Under the pieces are notes generated by a model. It was not told the DNA's origin, did no database searches, and was given only the letters and a program-made list of their open reading frames with translations. Made by a program: the position numbers and the translations under genes. Positions 13,401 through 25,500 of a stretch of DNA of 58,601 nucleotides are shown piece by piece; the first letter of the stretch is position 1, and each line of letters starts with the position of its first letter. The stretch lies in the NCBI RefSeq assembly GCF_000003605.2, contig NW_003116468.1:65997-124597 (forward strand). The letters are read 5' to 3'. Origin of the DNA: Saccoglossus kowalevskii. Lineage: Eukaryota > Hemichordata > Enteropneusta > Harrimaniidae.

Positions 13401-14365
13401 TCTAGGTGAAATGAGGTGTTGTGAGTCTGAAGTAAAGATATATGTTTCAACTAACCACTCGTTTGGCTCCATACGATTACAACATGATTCCAGTAGTCTG
13501 TATTCTGATCTGTTAGTATATCGTAACCATGCGACCATAAAGTGCTCCCATCGTAAATGTCAAAGGTCAGTAGGCCATAGTCGCTTGCACCAGGATCGAC
13601 ACTTCCACCGTAGTGTATCTGTAATGTAACGACAGGATATTTTGTCTCGAATATGGTTAACGAAGGATATTGCATTAAATTATGAATATCGAACTAATAA
13701 TAACTAAAATCGCATTTTATTAAGGATATATTATCGAAGGTATATTCAACTGATATTATTTTCTAATTATAATCTTTGTACTGGAACATTTGCGACTTTG
13801 CAATGACGTGCGTTATACAGTAAATGGGCATTATTGGTATAGTAATGACATACGTGAAATCCTTTGGCCATTGTACTGTGTGCTCCTGACGTCAGAATAG
13901 TACATGGTTCTTTCTGACTACTGGAAATATGGAGCCATACTGCAACAGAAAGTCCCGATGTACATGTTACGGGGTCACCAAGGCAACTTGAAGCTGACAC
14001 CAAATCTGCCAGTAAAACCTGCGTTGTTCCATTGATAATAATACAGTTACCAGACACACCTACATTACAGCAAAGAAGACTGATTTAGATAATGTTATAA
14101 TATAAAATAATATTTCTTCAGATAACGACTACTGGTAATTTAAGTAAACTAAATAAAATGTATTACCTTCATCGAGACTAACATCTTCTATCTTACTACT
14201 AATTACGCCATCAGATTGCTGCTGATTATCCAATATTTTCAACTGAGAAGCGTCTGAAGTGGGGCCAAATGCTTCGAATGACCAGTAAAAAAACGATGTT
14301 CCATAAACTAAAATAAATAAAACAATTAGAATAACACGTGACTCAATTATCCGATATAATCTCAT
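706..14365 (-). CDS. Adhesion G-protein-coupled receptor, 21-exon gene model (3' end incomplete)
   Basis: I joined 21 exons on the minus strand: 14167-14365, 13854-14059, 13456-13618, 12746-12955, 10889-10995, 10404-10595, 9736-9804, 9102-9210, 8769-8855, 8451-8523, 7203-7311, 6995-7035, 6763-6877, 6571-6674, 6325-6427, 5713-5863, 5444-5510, 5001-5067, 4484-4569, 1341-1467 and 706-747. Every junction has AG acceptor and GT donor, phases agree throughout, and the total is 2427 nt or 809 codons with no stop. Domain order: signal peptide, LamG-like (about 25-259), stalk (260-295), GAIN (296-560) with GPS, 7TM (about 565-805). Family knowledge: such receptors self-cleave at the GPS and signal through a tethered agonist. 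The pentraxin/LamG plus GAIN layout recalls the ADGRD group, but I do not assign a subfamily. The cytoplasmic tail is missing or very short. Confidence 0.93.
1806..4100. repeat. Tandem array, 20-bp unit, about 115 copies, in a GPCR intron
   Basis: The unit is TATCCTCAACTCATTCTCAG with variants such as CCACAACTC and CTTTCTCACTATCC. The plus strand is strongly pyrimidine-rich, with usually one G per unit, so the receptor transcript would carry a purine-rich GAGAATGAGTTGAGGATA repeat. A distinct variant unit, TTTTTCTCAGTATCCTAAAA, recurs near 2400, 2720, 2880, 3260, 3685, 3865 and 4065, mostly spaced by multiples of 20 (160, 180, 320, 380). This shows higher-order blocks. Long open frames here follow from the stop-poor unit and are not genes. 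Confidence 0.97.
4484..6674 (-). CDS. Adhesion GPCR exons 14-19: transmembrane helices 1-5
   Basis: Exon 14 (6571-6674) gives helix 1 with ALTIITYVGCSLSLICLLL. Exon 15 (6325-6427) gives helix 2 with LKNLIVALMMAEMLFITGIN. Exon 16 (5713-5863) gives helix 3 with the conserved cysteine 632, VVAVLLHYLYLAVFSWML, and the start of helix 4. Exon 17 (5444-5510) completes helix 4 with GFPAIVVGIT. Exon 18 (5001-5067) holds the second extracellular loop, HCWLSVERDTIWAFVGPALL, whose Cys703 should pair with Cys632. Exon 19 (4484-4569) holds the rest of helix 5 and the short third intracellular loop, NTVVLILVIKVFMSVKS. All are class-B2 signatures. An inverted relic of exon 9 lies in the intron between exons 17 and 18. 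Confidence 0.95.
5178..5268 (+). pseudogene. Inverted relic of a GPCR GAIN exon (exon 9 of the receptor)
   Basis: On the plus strand, opposite to the receptor gene, bases 5194-5268 match the minus-strand stretch that includes the exon 9 acceptor and most of exon 9 (8855 down to about 8793). I count 66 of 75 identical positions and no indels. Similarity runs a little way into the upstream intron. The first four codon changes (GAC to GAT, GTT to GTC, GAA to GAG, CTA to TTA) are silent. The next codon is GAA to TAA, a stop, followed by replacements. The relic therefore looks like a paralogous exon once under selection and then broken. It lies in the receptor's own intron between helix 4 and helix 5. 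Confidence 0.8.
6763..7035 (-). CDS. Adhesion GPCR exons 12-13: GPS autoproteolysis motif and tethered agonist
   Basis: Exon 12 (6995-7035) ends in SPECVFLDE and exon 13 (6763-6877) continues NYLWSDRGCH and ECICNHLTNFAVLM. The four GPS cysteines are residues 516, 530, 542 and 544 of the model. The cleavage tripeptide His546-Leu547-Thr548 is intact, so the receptor should split between Leu547 and Thr548 and expose a Stachel peptide starting TNFAVLMSV (established mechanism of this family). One oddity is that the usual first tryptophan of C-x-F-W is leucine here (Leu519), while the second (Trp525) is kept. Intron phases match the neighbouring exons. Confidence 0.93.
7203..10995 (-). CDS. Adhesion GPCR exons 5-11: Thr/Ser-rich stalk and GAIN domain
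   Basis: Exon 5 (10889-10995) encodes a mucin-like stalk, VTTPTITTESSTFAVTT and on. Exon 6 (10404-10595) has LTSEELMIALNILQQVAE, and exon 7 (9736-9804, only 23 codons) has NFLATVDNLIDS, both hallmarks of GAIN subdomain A helices. Exons 8 (9102-9210), 9 (8769-8855), 10 (8451-8523) and 11 (7203-7311) supply the GAIN-B strands, including DLIHSMDEFVAAM, HVYIPSEAFLSG, RRVIAVLMSGISEL and INTPIMSVTIHPE. Exon 10 is too short to stand out by itself. I found it because the phase left open after exon 9 and the phase demanded by exon 11 are both satisfied only by this piece. The GAIN fold holds the GPS in place and drives autoproteolysis. Confidence 0.88.
8985..9100. repeat. Small degenerate tandem repeat next to an exon donor
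   Basis: About six imperfect units of 19-23 bases built on ACCTAATTTACATA follow one another and end directly at the donor of receptor exon 8 (9102-9210). Confidence 0.5.
9440..9660. repeat. Old degenerate minisatellite in a GPCR intron
   Basis: Segments built on TCTTTGAACACCATACCCTAAA recur four to six times at roughly 30-50-base spacing, with heavy divergence (for example TCTTTGAACATACTACCC, TCCTTTGAACACCATGCC, TCTTTGAGCATCATACCC). It looks like an ancient tandem repeat in the intron between receptor exons 7 and 8. Confidence 0.4.
12746..14365 (-). CDS. Adhesion GPCR exons 1-4: signal peptide and LamG/pentraxin-like domain
   Basis: Exon 1 (14167-14365) begins with a basic n-region and a hydrophobic stretch ending near VLFILVYG, a good signal peptide, followed at once by YWSFE, the usual first strand of a concanavalin-A-like/LamG fold. 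Exon 2 (13854-14059) carries SGNCIIING and LSVAVWL, exon 3 (13456-13618) carries GLLTFDIYDG and WNHVVIVWS, and exon 4 (12746-12955) carries MTMFVNG and YDELALW. All are typical LamG strands. The start is not certain. A fine splice acceptor (a pyrimidine-rich tract ending TTTTAG) lies inside the putative signal sequence, so exon 1 could instead begin at 14307 with the true first exon further upstream. The domain would sit outside the cell and bind a glycan or protein ligand (inference). Confidence 0.82.
12961..13344. repeat. Minisatellite of about 32 bp with a dimeric period, abutting a GPCR splice acceptor
   Basis: Twelve units plus a partial one of AAATAAACACGTCATATT then TGTGGTTAAACAT. The units alternate strictly between a form with ATATTTGTGG and a form with ATATATGTGG (or close variants), so the working period is a dimer of about 62-64 bp repeated six times. 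The array stops a few bases before the AG of receptor exon 4 (12746-12955). On the transcribed strand each unit carries TTTAAC, a branch-point-like motif. Confidence 0.93.
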
Positions 14366-17300
14366 ATGTCATTGATTTCACACTTACCCAGAATGCGTTT
14401 ATTATACCAAAACGCATTGCATTCATATTTGTTCTGGTCGATTGTATTTGTCAGTGATTTATGTAATATAGATTTGAATATATGTATGCTATTTTTTCTT
14501 TCTCTGGTAACGAATCTGTCTTAACCAATTACATGGAAAATTCCACAAACCACCACACTGTCACTGTGAGTCACGTTTTGACCACAGTCCCCAAGAATGT
14601 AATTTATTATGTGAGACTAGTTGTCAGTTACGATCTCGCCACATGTGAATGGCCGTCATAGGATTGCGGAAACGTCGAATAACAAATTATAAAAAGACCA
14701 TGTCATTCAAATCATAAGGCTTGTGTGCTGGAAAACAATTTTCGCCGATAGTTGATCACAATGTTGTCCTAACACATTAACTTAATGGGATATCGACAAT
14801 TACGGGGTAGTTTGTACTATAAATAGATCGCCATATGCTGTATTCAATATTATACACTAATGAAAAGCAAGTGTAGATTTGACACCTAACAGCGATAAGT
14901 CAGTATATCATATAACTCAAACACTATGCAAATATCATTTTCTCGTTTCTCAATTTAAGACGAATTCAACCCTGTTACCATATATTTATTTCCTGTTAAG
15001 TTTAGATGGCTAATTATTCATCCCGTCTCATGTGTAATCGCATTATAACTTATCTGGTATTCAATTTTCAACTATTCACTGGTCACGAGGATTTCTAATC
15101 AGTCAGCATTCGTTTGGTTGAACACTGCGATCTAATGTACGTTTCATTGTTTGCATAGAGCAAGAGTATATAATTCGAGTTTAAGAGAGCGTAGAAAGCA
15201 AATTGGCTCATTATTTTCGCTATTTGCCATCCGTTATCAAACGCAGCAAAAACTTGGCATAGGCTGATGATAACTTTTGCAATTTGATCGTTGAATTGAT
15301 ATTTGTCATGTTGTCTTCTGTTTCGTATGAACACAAGATAAACGTATAAAACGTGAAAATAAATGTTTACATCGATTGTTATCTGACAAAATATTTACCA
15401 AAAGTTGAAAATCTTACTGGTGAACACCCCAAACCATTAATAATTTGATTAATAATTTAGATTTGATTGGTCAATCGAGTAGTGAATTTCACATGATTGT
15501 GACGTATTTCGGTTTCTATGACGTCACGCTTACCAGTACTTGCAATTGCCCATTGAACGTGATCGCATATGTTTTGATGATAGTATAATTTCCAAAGCTA
15601 TTTTACCACAAGCGTTTTTCTTTTGGATTTTAAAGGAGGGAACACGACGTATCATTTTTACACATACGTTTACTGTATACATGAGCGGTAGAGCGTATTT
15701 ATACGATTCTGCAAATGGGAAATATATTCAGTAGACATCTGCATTTGAACGATATTTCATGATTTATATGTCACAATGCTGAATATCAAACAACTCTATA
15801 CAGCAGTAAAGAACGGCATAGATTACTATGGGATACCATGCACCTTTATACACACAATCAACATAATCAAACCTATTTCGCTGATATAAATTGATTTTGT
15901 CATATTAATAGCCAATATTTACTTTATTTAAGTCTGTTACGTACAAGGTAAAATTCAACGGGGAACATTTATACGGGAACACTTGTGTCCAAGGCAACAG
16001 ACTCAGTCAGAAATAGACATGATGTAGAGCGAGTGGATTTATGGATCGTACTTAAACTACAAAATGGTAAAACTATATTTTAATTTGCAGATCAGAAAAG
16101 CATATCTAATATTCACCATATTCCTTATTTGCATTTGACATTGCTAGTAAGTGTTAATTAAACTTCTCCCCAAAAAGTTGAATTGTACATACTCGGATCT
16201 GTAAGGTTAGGTACACGTCATTCGCCACGTGACCAAACATTAATAAGGCGCCCTATGTAGATTCATTGCAGTGGCGATGATTAGTCTCAAACGCGACGCC
16301 TTTATCAATAGGCGTCAATTAGTATAGCTGTGCATTTTGTTAAATGTAACTTTATTATTAAAATATGTCGATGTTCGTACAATACTCAAAAGATTGCATT
16401 AATTTTTTTACCAAAATCATAAACCTACACAAATGTATTCTTTGCGTAGTGACCTGCTCTAACTAAGACAGATGGTAGTTTTTTCTTCTTACGATTCAAT
16501 GTTACAAACAAACCATACGTGCTTTATTAATTGATTTTCTTGATGTTTTTTTAATGCGAATATGAAATATATGCGACGATGGCAAGCCTACAATAGGTCA
16601 TTTTCGTATATTTCGTATTGTGTCCGATTACGTCAGCCAATTGTAGCCTCCGAGTCGTTCTCAGTTTGCTCACGACGCGCATGGTTACAAGCTCATAGCG
16701 CTTGCAATGTACGAGGCAAATATTTCTACTTAATAACAAAATATAAAATAAAAATAAAATAAGAAAGTAAAAAACCAACTATTTATCAAAATTCGCTTTG
16801 TGTCGAAATATTATTAGTTTAAACAATCTCATTAATATTATTATATACATTAATATTGAACCAATTGTACTTACACGACAATTCAAATTATGATATATCG
16901 AATCAACATTCGTAAAATACATCAATATTTCAATGTTTTTTTCAATAAATTTGGAAGACGGCATACTTAAATTAGACGGCTAGAGTAGGAATTCCAATAT
17001 CAACCGAAATAACTGAATGTAAAGTCAACCGTTTTGTGGAAAAATACTGTTCATATCAATATCAGTTTTGAGTAACTTTAAATAGTCGTCTTTTTTGACT
17101 CACCCTTGCTAGATGTATTGCATGGAGGTTATAAAGACAATGGATGTACTTGGTTTAATCTATGATTCGAAACATCAATACTGAACATGAAAAACCATGA
17201 CATCCATAGTTGAGAAAATTACAAAAATATGTGACTTATATTTTTTGGGGTAACATATTCAAGATACTTTTAGCGATTTTCTGTAATTTCGAGTTTAAAG

Positions 17301-20300
17301 CCACAATTGTTTTTCATAAGTTGAACTAATATTTATGGTGTTTTAACGAAAGCTATACTGTTAGATTGTTTCTAATGTAGAATTGAAGTAGCTGGTTATT
17401 GGCACGTCAGCTGAGTTGTTTAGCGTATATCCTAGCAATTAAGTTTAATTGACATACTTCAACATTTATATGACTCGTAATTATTATTGTTTATTAGGAC
17501 ATCTATATTATTATCGGATCTATTTTTTTTATGTGTCATCCCAGCTCAAACGCAATGGTGTGGAATAGTCAACGTATGACGTCATAGATTAAATTTTATA
17601 TAAAAAGTAACAATTGTTATACTATTTATTGTTCGAACAAATTCATTCATCTTTCTTATACCATGCCCCTAATAAATGTACGTGGATATCGGAAATAAGC
17701 TGGCATACTTCTGTACATTTCTATAATACAATTTCCAGGCTTCATAAATAGCGTGGCTCTAACGCGATGGAATTCATTGCGTACATTGCAACTGAAAGAA
17801 GTGGTCATGGTTCTTCCAGTTCATTGCATTATGTCATAACTTATAGTGACAATGTCATTACGTCATGTGAATAGTTGTGTTGTTTAACATATCAGCTATT
17901 TACATAAATAATTATGCGCCGTCACAGAAGCACCGTTGTCATATTTCAGGGTTTTTTGGGTAAATTTCCTACTCCTGTAATAGTATAACTTTGGGCTCAA
18001 AGTTTCATTCACATAAATAACTGCACGTGGTTCTCCACAAGGAATGCAGAATCACGGAAAATATTGCATGCGACGTTTAGTATATCCGGTAAAGTTCTCA
18101 GCAAGATATAACGCAAACAAAGTTCGTCGAGAAAAATGCTAGAATAAAATTCACTACGCATTGACTGGTTGAATCCAGAGATGCAGTGAGCTGCAGATGT
18201 GTATCGCTGCACTATGAAGACTAATAAGCATATATTCGAGAATCTAAGACATACATCAAGTTTATATTTTAAGCTGATCCCAACATATTCTGTCCACTAT
18301 ACAATCACAGTTCTATTGGCAGTGATGAGTTAATACTAAATCTTCAATTAACATCCGTACGTCAAAAACGTGAGAAACATTGGTTTGACATTTACGAATA
18401 ATAAGATCAATTCTGACTACAATTAGTTTCTACATCCAATAACTGCAATACGTCGAGCTATAATCGAACGCCGAGGCGTATAAATTAAGTCTGATTTGTA
18501 TATTTGACACCTTCGCTAATCTAGGCACTAATAAGAAATCTCTAACTTAATATAAAACGAGTATTGGAATGACAACTAATCAATAATATTGCAATTTGCA
18601 TTTGCCAGAACTCAGACGGATGTAATTTGAAGCCCGTGAACCTGAACCTGAGTTGTGAATCGCGTGTGGTTTGTCGTCAAGGGCAACAATACATTATGGC
18701 AACCAATAGTGACGTATTAACCTAACTGTCTATACATTGCACAGTGTCTTCCACTCGAGTTTTCCTTAAACCCACAGTATGTGACTTTATTACGATATAT
18801 GATGAAACCCGTTTATCATCACAATTGCAGATTTTTACGCTGACCAACCGTTACTACAAATTAATTTCACGGGCTGGTTAATAGACAATGATGGAACGCG
18901 GAGTTTCATTTATGTATCCACATGTGTCTGAAAGGCCTGAAGGTGTAATAAAGGAACACCGGTCTTACTTCAAATTAAAATATCATAGACTTACAAAATA
19001 TCAATAAATACGAGTATAAAAGATGGTTATGACATCAATCCCCAACTCTACAATCACCATTCATCCATATCTAATAGAAAATGTAATACGAGTCAACACC
19101 CTGCAAGCTAATAACACACGGTAATAATAAGTAACACGACTCGCTATTACATCACATCAATATATATATTATATATAACAATAAAGTCCTCCGCTAAATT
19201 AACTGAACATATTATTCACACAATGAGAAATTTTATAAAGATATCTTTGGGTATGGACGTCATAGAGTACAATTAATGAATATAGACATCACTAGGTGAG
19301 TAGATATCACCGAAAATTACATCGAATGTGGACAGACAATACTTAATATTCTTTCGAAATTCAGTAATATTAATAAATATTATACCAATGTATTTATTTG
19401 TACTTAGCGCATGGTTATAATGAGTTGTCTAATGTATAATTTAGGTTGGTCAATGATAGTTTGGCTGTTCGAATTGTGGGTCACGTGACTTATATCCGAA
19501 CTAAGTATCTATATGGTAAACCCTGTTAACCAGTCGTTGGGAGACATGCTTTGCATTTCACATTATATAATTTGTTATGAATAACGTTTGCATCGTGCAT
19601 GTACAAAATGCAGAACATGCGCCTCCCCCAAAACCTGGCAAAGAACACTCTAAAAGTTTGTGTTTAAGCCAATGAACCGTTTTACCGATCACTCAGTTTA
19701 CAACAAAAGATTGAAATTTCATTTAATAACTAATCTTACAGATGTTAACTCGGAGCAATCGCCACATGTCGAGATCCCCAAATCCCAGTCATAATCTTTT
19801 TCCCAGGGAAAACATAATCCCCACTTTAATTCCTTGCTAATAAGTTCACTGTGAAAATCAAACATGTCGTGAATGATTTGAAAATCCTATCTTTATCTAA
19901 ATACCCTCTATTATACGTGTTCTCACATCCCCTAAAGACTTATGCACTGACTTCCGACGGAAGAACACAAAATATGTCTATAGTTGAACTTCAGCATTTC
20001 AATTTCAATGCAGTATTGATCAAGAATATTTTTTGAATTGCTTTAACCAACTGTGCTCGAGTCACTAGCAGTCATATTGTGTCTAAAAACGCCGGGTTTT
20101 TGCACCGATGGGTAGGGCGTAACATAGTATTCTAATTTATCTGATTATTCTAGTTTACCAGCTGTCAATCGTTTAACACTTACTTATATAGTAACACTCA
20201 GCTAACTTGTGCACAAACAAAGAATGTGTATTGTTTCGTAGTAATTATTATGATTATTGCGACACGTTTTTCAAATGGTTAGGCTGTGCATTACTCACAG

Positions 20301-20436
20301 TATTCAACAAAATTACAAATCAAATGTGTATCATTGTTTTGATGTTGACATTGTATGATTTTTATACTAAAGAATTAAATTGAATTAGAATTTGCTATAT
20401 TGTATGGTCAGTCGAAACGATTTTAATGCGATACGC
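14366..20436. other. Upstream region of the GPCR gene, no recognisable gene
   Basis: Six kilobases of AT-rich DNA with only short open frames and no protein similarity I can see. The receptor promoter, and perhaps an unrecognised 5' exon, should lie in the first part of it. A short TATATATATTATATATAA stretch near 19161-19178 is simple sequence. Confidence 0.6.
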
Positions 20437-22540
20437 CACCCAATACGTGTGTTTTGATTAATTAATCCAATACGTGTGCATTGATAAATGAAGCCAATAC
20501 GTGTGTATTGATGAATGAATTCAATACGTGTGTTTTGGTGAATGAATCCGATACATGTTTATTGATAAATGAATCCAATACGTGCGCATTGATAAATGAA
20601 TCCAATATGTGTGCATTGATAAATGAATCCAATACGTGTGTATTGATGAATGAATCCAATACGTGTGTTTTGATGAATGAATCCGATACATGTTTATTGA
20701 TAAATGAATCCGATACGTGTGCATTGATAAATGAATCCAATAAGTATGTATTGATGAATGAATCCAATACGTGTGTTTTGATAAATGAATCCGATACATG
20801 TTTATTGATAAATGAATCCGATACGTGTGCATTGATAAATGAATCCAATACGTGTGTATTGATAAATGAATCCAATACGTGTATTGATAAATGAATCCGA
20901 TGCGTGTGTATTGATAAATGAATCCGGTACGTGTGTATTGATAAATGAATCCAATACGTGTGTATTGATAAATGAATCCGATACATGTGTATTGATAAAT
21001 GAATCCGATACGTGTGCATTGATGAATGAATCCAATACGTGTGTATTGGTAAATGAATCCAATACGTGTGCATTGATAAATGAATCCAATACGTGTGCAT
21101 TGATAAATTAATCCAATACGCGTGTATTGATAAATGAATTCAATACGTGTATATTAATAAATGAATCCAGTACGTGTGAATTGGTAAATGAACCCAATAC
21201 GTGTGCATTGATAATGAATCCAATACGTGTGCATTGATAAATGAATCCAATACGTGTGTATTAATAAATGAATCCAATACGTGTGTATTGATAAATGAAT
21301 CCAATACGTGTATATTGATAAATGAATCCAATACGTGTGTATTGATAAATGAATCCAATACGTGTGTATTGATAAATGAATCCAATACGTGTGCATTGAT
21401 GAATGAATCCAATACGTGTGNNNNNNNNNNNNNNNNNNNNNNNNNNNNNNNNNNNNNNNNNNNNNNNNNNNNNNNNNNNNNNNNNNNNNNNNNNNNNNNN
21501 NNNNNNNNNNNNNNNNNNNNNNNNNNNNNNNNNNNNNNNNNNNNNNNNNNNNNNNNNNNNNNNNNNNNNNNNNNNNNNNNNNNNNNNNNNNNNNNNNNNN
21601 NNNNNNNNNNNNNNNNNNNNNNNNNNNNNNNNNNNNNNNNNNNNNNNNNNNNNNNNNNNNNNNNNNNNNNNNNNNNNNNNNNNNNNNNNNNNNNNNNNNN
21701 NNNNNNNNNNNNNNNNNNNNNNNNNNNNNNNNNNNNNNNNNNNNNNNNNNNNNNNNNNNNNNNNNNNNNNNNNNNNNNNNNNNNNNNNNNNNNNNNNAAA
21801 TGAATCCAATACGTGTGTATTGGTAAATGAATCCAATACGTGTGTATTAATAAATTAATCCAATACGTATGTATTTGTAAATGAATCCAATACATGTGTG
21901 TTGATAAATGAATGTGTGTATTGATAGATGAATCCAATATGTGTGCATTGATAAATGAATCCAATATGTGTGTATTAATAAATGAATCCAATTCGTGTGT
22001 ATTGATAAATTAATCCAAAACGTATGTATTGGTAAATGAATCCAATACGTGTGTGTTGATAAATGAATGTGTGTATTGATAGATGAATCCAATATGTGTG
22101 CATTGATAAATGAATCCAATATGTGTGTATTAATAAATGAATCCAATACGTGTGTATTGATAAATTAATCCAAAACGTGTGTATTGATAAATGAATCCAA
22201 TACGTGTGTGTTGATAAATGAATGTGTGTATTGATAGATGAATCCAATACGTGTGTATTTGTAAATGAATCCAACACGTGTGCATTAATAAATGAATCCG
22301 ATACGTGTGCATTGATAAATGAATCCGATACGTGTGTGTTGGTAAATGAATGTGTTATGATAAATAAATCCAATACGTGTGCCTTGATGAATGAATTCAA
22401 TACGTGCGCATTGATAAATGAATCCAATACGTGTGTATTGGTAAATGAATCAATACGTGTGTATTGATGAATACGTGTGTATTGCTAAATGAATCATACA
22501 CGTGTGTATTGATAAATGAATTCAATATAAATGAATACAG
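20437..22540. repeat. Satellite array A, 27-bp unit (interrupted by an assembly gap)
   Basis: The unit reads AATCCAATACGTGTGTATTG then ATAAATG. Because 27 is divisible by three, all six frames stay open and mimic proteins such as NESNTCVLI repeats. Between about 21890 and 22350 there are shortened units, GAATGTGTGTATTGATAGATG, that recur roughly every 150-158 bases, marking a higher-order block of about six units. The array grades into array B at about 22470-22960. Confidence 0.97.
21421..21797. other. Assembly gap (377 N) inside satellite array A
   Basis: A run of N flanked on both sides by 27-bp array units. The true length of the array is therefore unknown. Confidence 0.99.
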
Positions 22541-25500
22541 TACGATGGTAATGCCAAATAAATTACAATATGTGTACTGTGTAATGAAAAATGCACACAG
22601 GACGAGTGTAATGACAAATGAAAACAATATTTGTACTGTGTAATAACAAATGCTTGCAGTGCGAACGTAATGACAAATAAATACGAGTGTACAATGACAA
22701 ATGAAATCAGTACGTGTGCAATGATAAATATGTATAGTACGTGTGTAATGACAAATGTATGCAATGCCTGTGTAACGACAATTGTATGCAATACGTGTGT
22801 AATGACAAATGTATGCAATACGTGTGTAATGACAAATGTATACAATACGTGTGTAATGACAAATGTGTACAATACGTGTGAAATGACGAATGCATATAAT
22901 ACGTGTGCCTTGATAAATGAATCCAATACGCAAATGCGCACAATACGTGTGTAATGACAATTGTATGCAGTACGTAATGACATATGTATGCAATTCGTGT
23001 GCAATGACAAATGTATGCAATACGTGTATAATGACAAATGTGTACAATACGTGTGTATTTAAAATGTATACAATACGTGTGTAATGACTAATGCATACAA
23101 TACGTGTGTAATGACAAATGTATACAATACGTGTGTAATGACAAATGTATACAATACGTGTGTTATGACAAATGCATACAATACGCGTGTAATGACAAAT
23201 GTATACAATACGCGTGTAATGACAAATGCATACAACACGTGTGTAATAACTAATGTACACAATACGTGTGTAATGATAAATGCATACAATGCGTGTGTAA
23301 TGATAAATGCATACAATACGTGTGTAATAAGTAATGTACACAATACGTGTGTAATGACAAATGCATACAATACGTGTGTAATAACTAATGTACACAATAC
23401 GCGTGTAATGACAAATGCATACAATACGTGTGTGATAACTAATGTACACAATACGTGTGTAATGACAAATGCATACAATACGCGTGTAATGACAAATGTA
23501 CACAGTACGTGTGTAATGACAAATGTATACAATGCGTGTGTAATGACAAATGTATACAATACATGTGTAATGACAAATGCACACAATACGTGTGTAATGA
23601 CAAAGGTACACAATACGTGCGTAATGACAAATGTATGCAATACGTGTGTAATGACACATATATACAATACGTGTGTAATGACAAATGCACACAATACGTG
23701 TGTAATGACAAATGTAGACAATACGTGTGTAATGACAAATGTATACAATACGTGTGTAATGACAATTATATTCAATACGTGTGTAATGACAAATGTATAC
23801 AATACGTGTGTAATGACAAATGCACACAATACGTGTGTAATGACAAATGCACACAATGCGTGTGTAATGACAAATGCACACAATGCGTGTGTAAAACCAA
23901 ATATATACAATACATGTGTAATGACAAATGCACACAATACGTGTGTAATGTTAAAGTACACAATACGTGCGTAATGACAAATGTATGCAATACGTGTGTA
24001 AAGACAAATATATACAATACGTGTGTAATGACAAATGCACACAATACGTGTATAATGACAAAGGTACACAATACGTGCGTAATGACAAATGTATGCAATA
24101 CGTGTGTAAAGACAAATATATACAATACGTGTGTAATGACAAATGCACACAATACGTGTGTAATGACAAATGTATACAATACGCGTGTAATGACAAATGC
24201 ATACAACACGTGTGTAATAACTAATGTACACAATACGTGTGTAATGACAAATGCATACAATGCGTGTGTAATGATAAATGCATACAATACGTGTGTAATA
24301 AGTAATGTACACAATACGTGTGTAATGACAAATGCATACAATACGTGTGTAATAACTAATGTACACAATACGTGTGTAATGACAAATGCATACAATACGT
24401 GTGTGATAACTAATGTACACAATACGTGTGTAATGACAAATGCATACAATACGCGTGTAATGACAAATGTACACAATACGTGTGTAATGACAAATGCATA
24501 CAATGCGTGTGTAATGATAAATGCATACAATACGTGTGTAATAAGTAATGTACACAATACGTGTGTAATGACAAATGCATACAATACGTGTGTAATAACT
24601 AATGTACACAATACGTGTGTAATGACAAATGCATACAATACGTGTGTGATAACTAATGTACACAATACGTGTGTAATGACAAATGCATACAATACGCGTG
24701 TAATGACAAATGTACACAGTACGTGTGTAATGACAAATGTATACAATGCGTATGTGATGACAAATGTATACAATACATGTGTAATGACAAATGCACACAA
24801 TACGTGTGTAATGACAAAGGTACACAATACGTGCGTAATGACAAAGGTATGCAATACGTGTGTAATGACACATATATACAATACGTGTGTAATGACAAAT
24901 GCACACAATACGTGTGTAATGACAAATGTAGACAATACGTGTGTAATGACAAATGTATACAATGCGTGTGTAATGACAATTATATTCAATACGTGTGTAA
25001 TGACAAATGTATACAATACGTGTGTAATGACAAATGCACACAATACGTGTGTAATGACAAATGCACACAATGCGTGTGTAATGACAAACGCACACAATAC
25101 GTGCGTAATGACAAATGTATGCAATACGTGTGTAAAACCAAATATATACAATACATGTGTAATGACAAATGCGCACAATACGTGTGTAATGTTAAAGTAC
25201 ACAATACGTGCGTAATGACAAATGTATGCAATACGTGTGTAAAGACAAATATATACAATACGTGTGTAATGACAAATGCACACAATACGTGTATAATGAC
25301 AAAGGTACACAATACGTGCGTAATGACAAATGTATGCAATACGTGTGTAAAGACAAATATATACAATACGTGTGTAATGACAAATATATACAATACGTGT
25401 GTAATGACAAATGCACACAATACGTATGTAATGACAAATGTATACAATATGTGTGTAATGACAAATGCACAATACGTGTGTAATGACAAATGCATACAAT

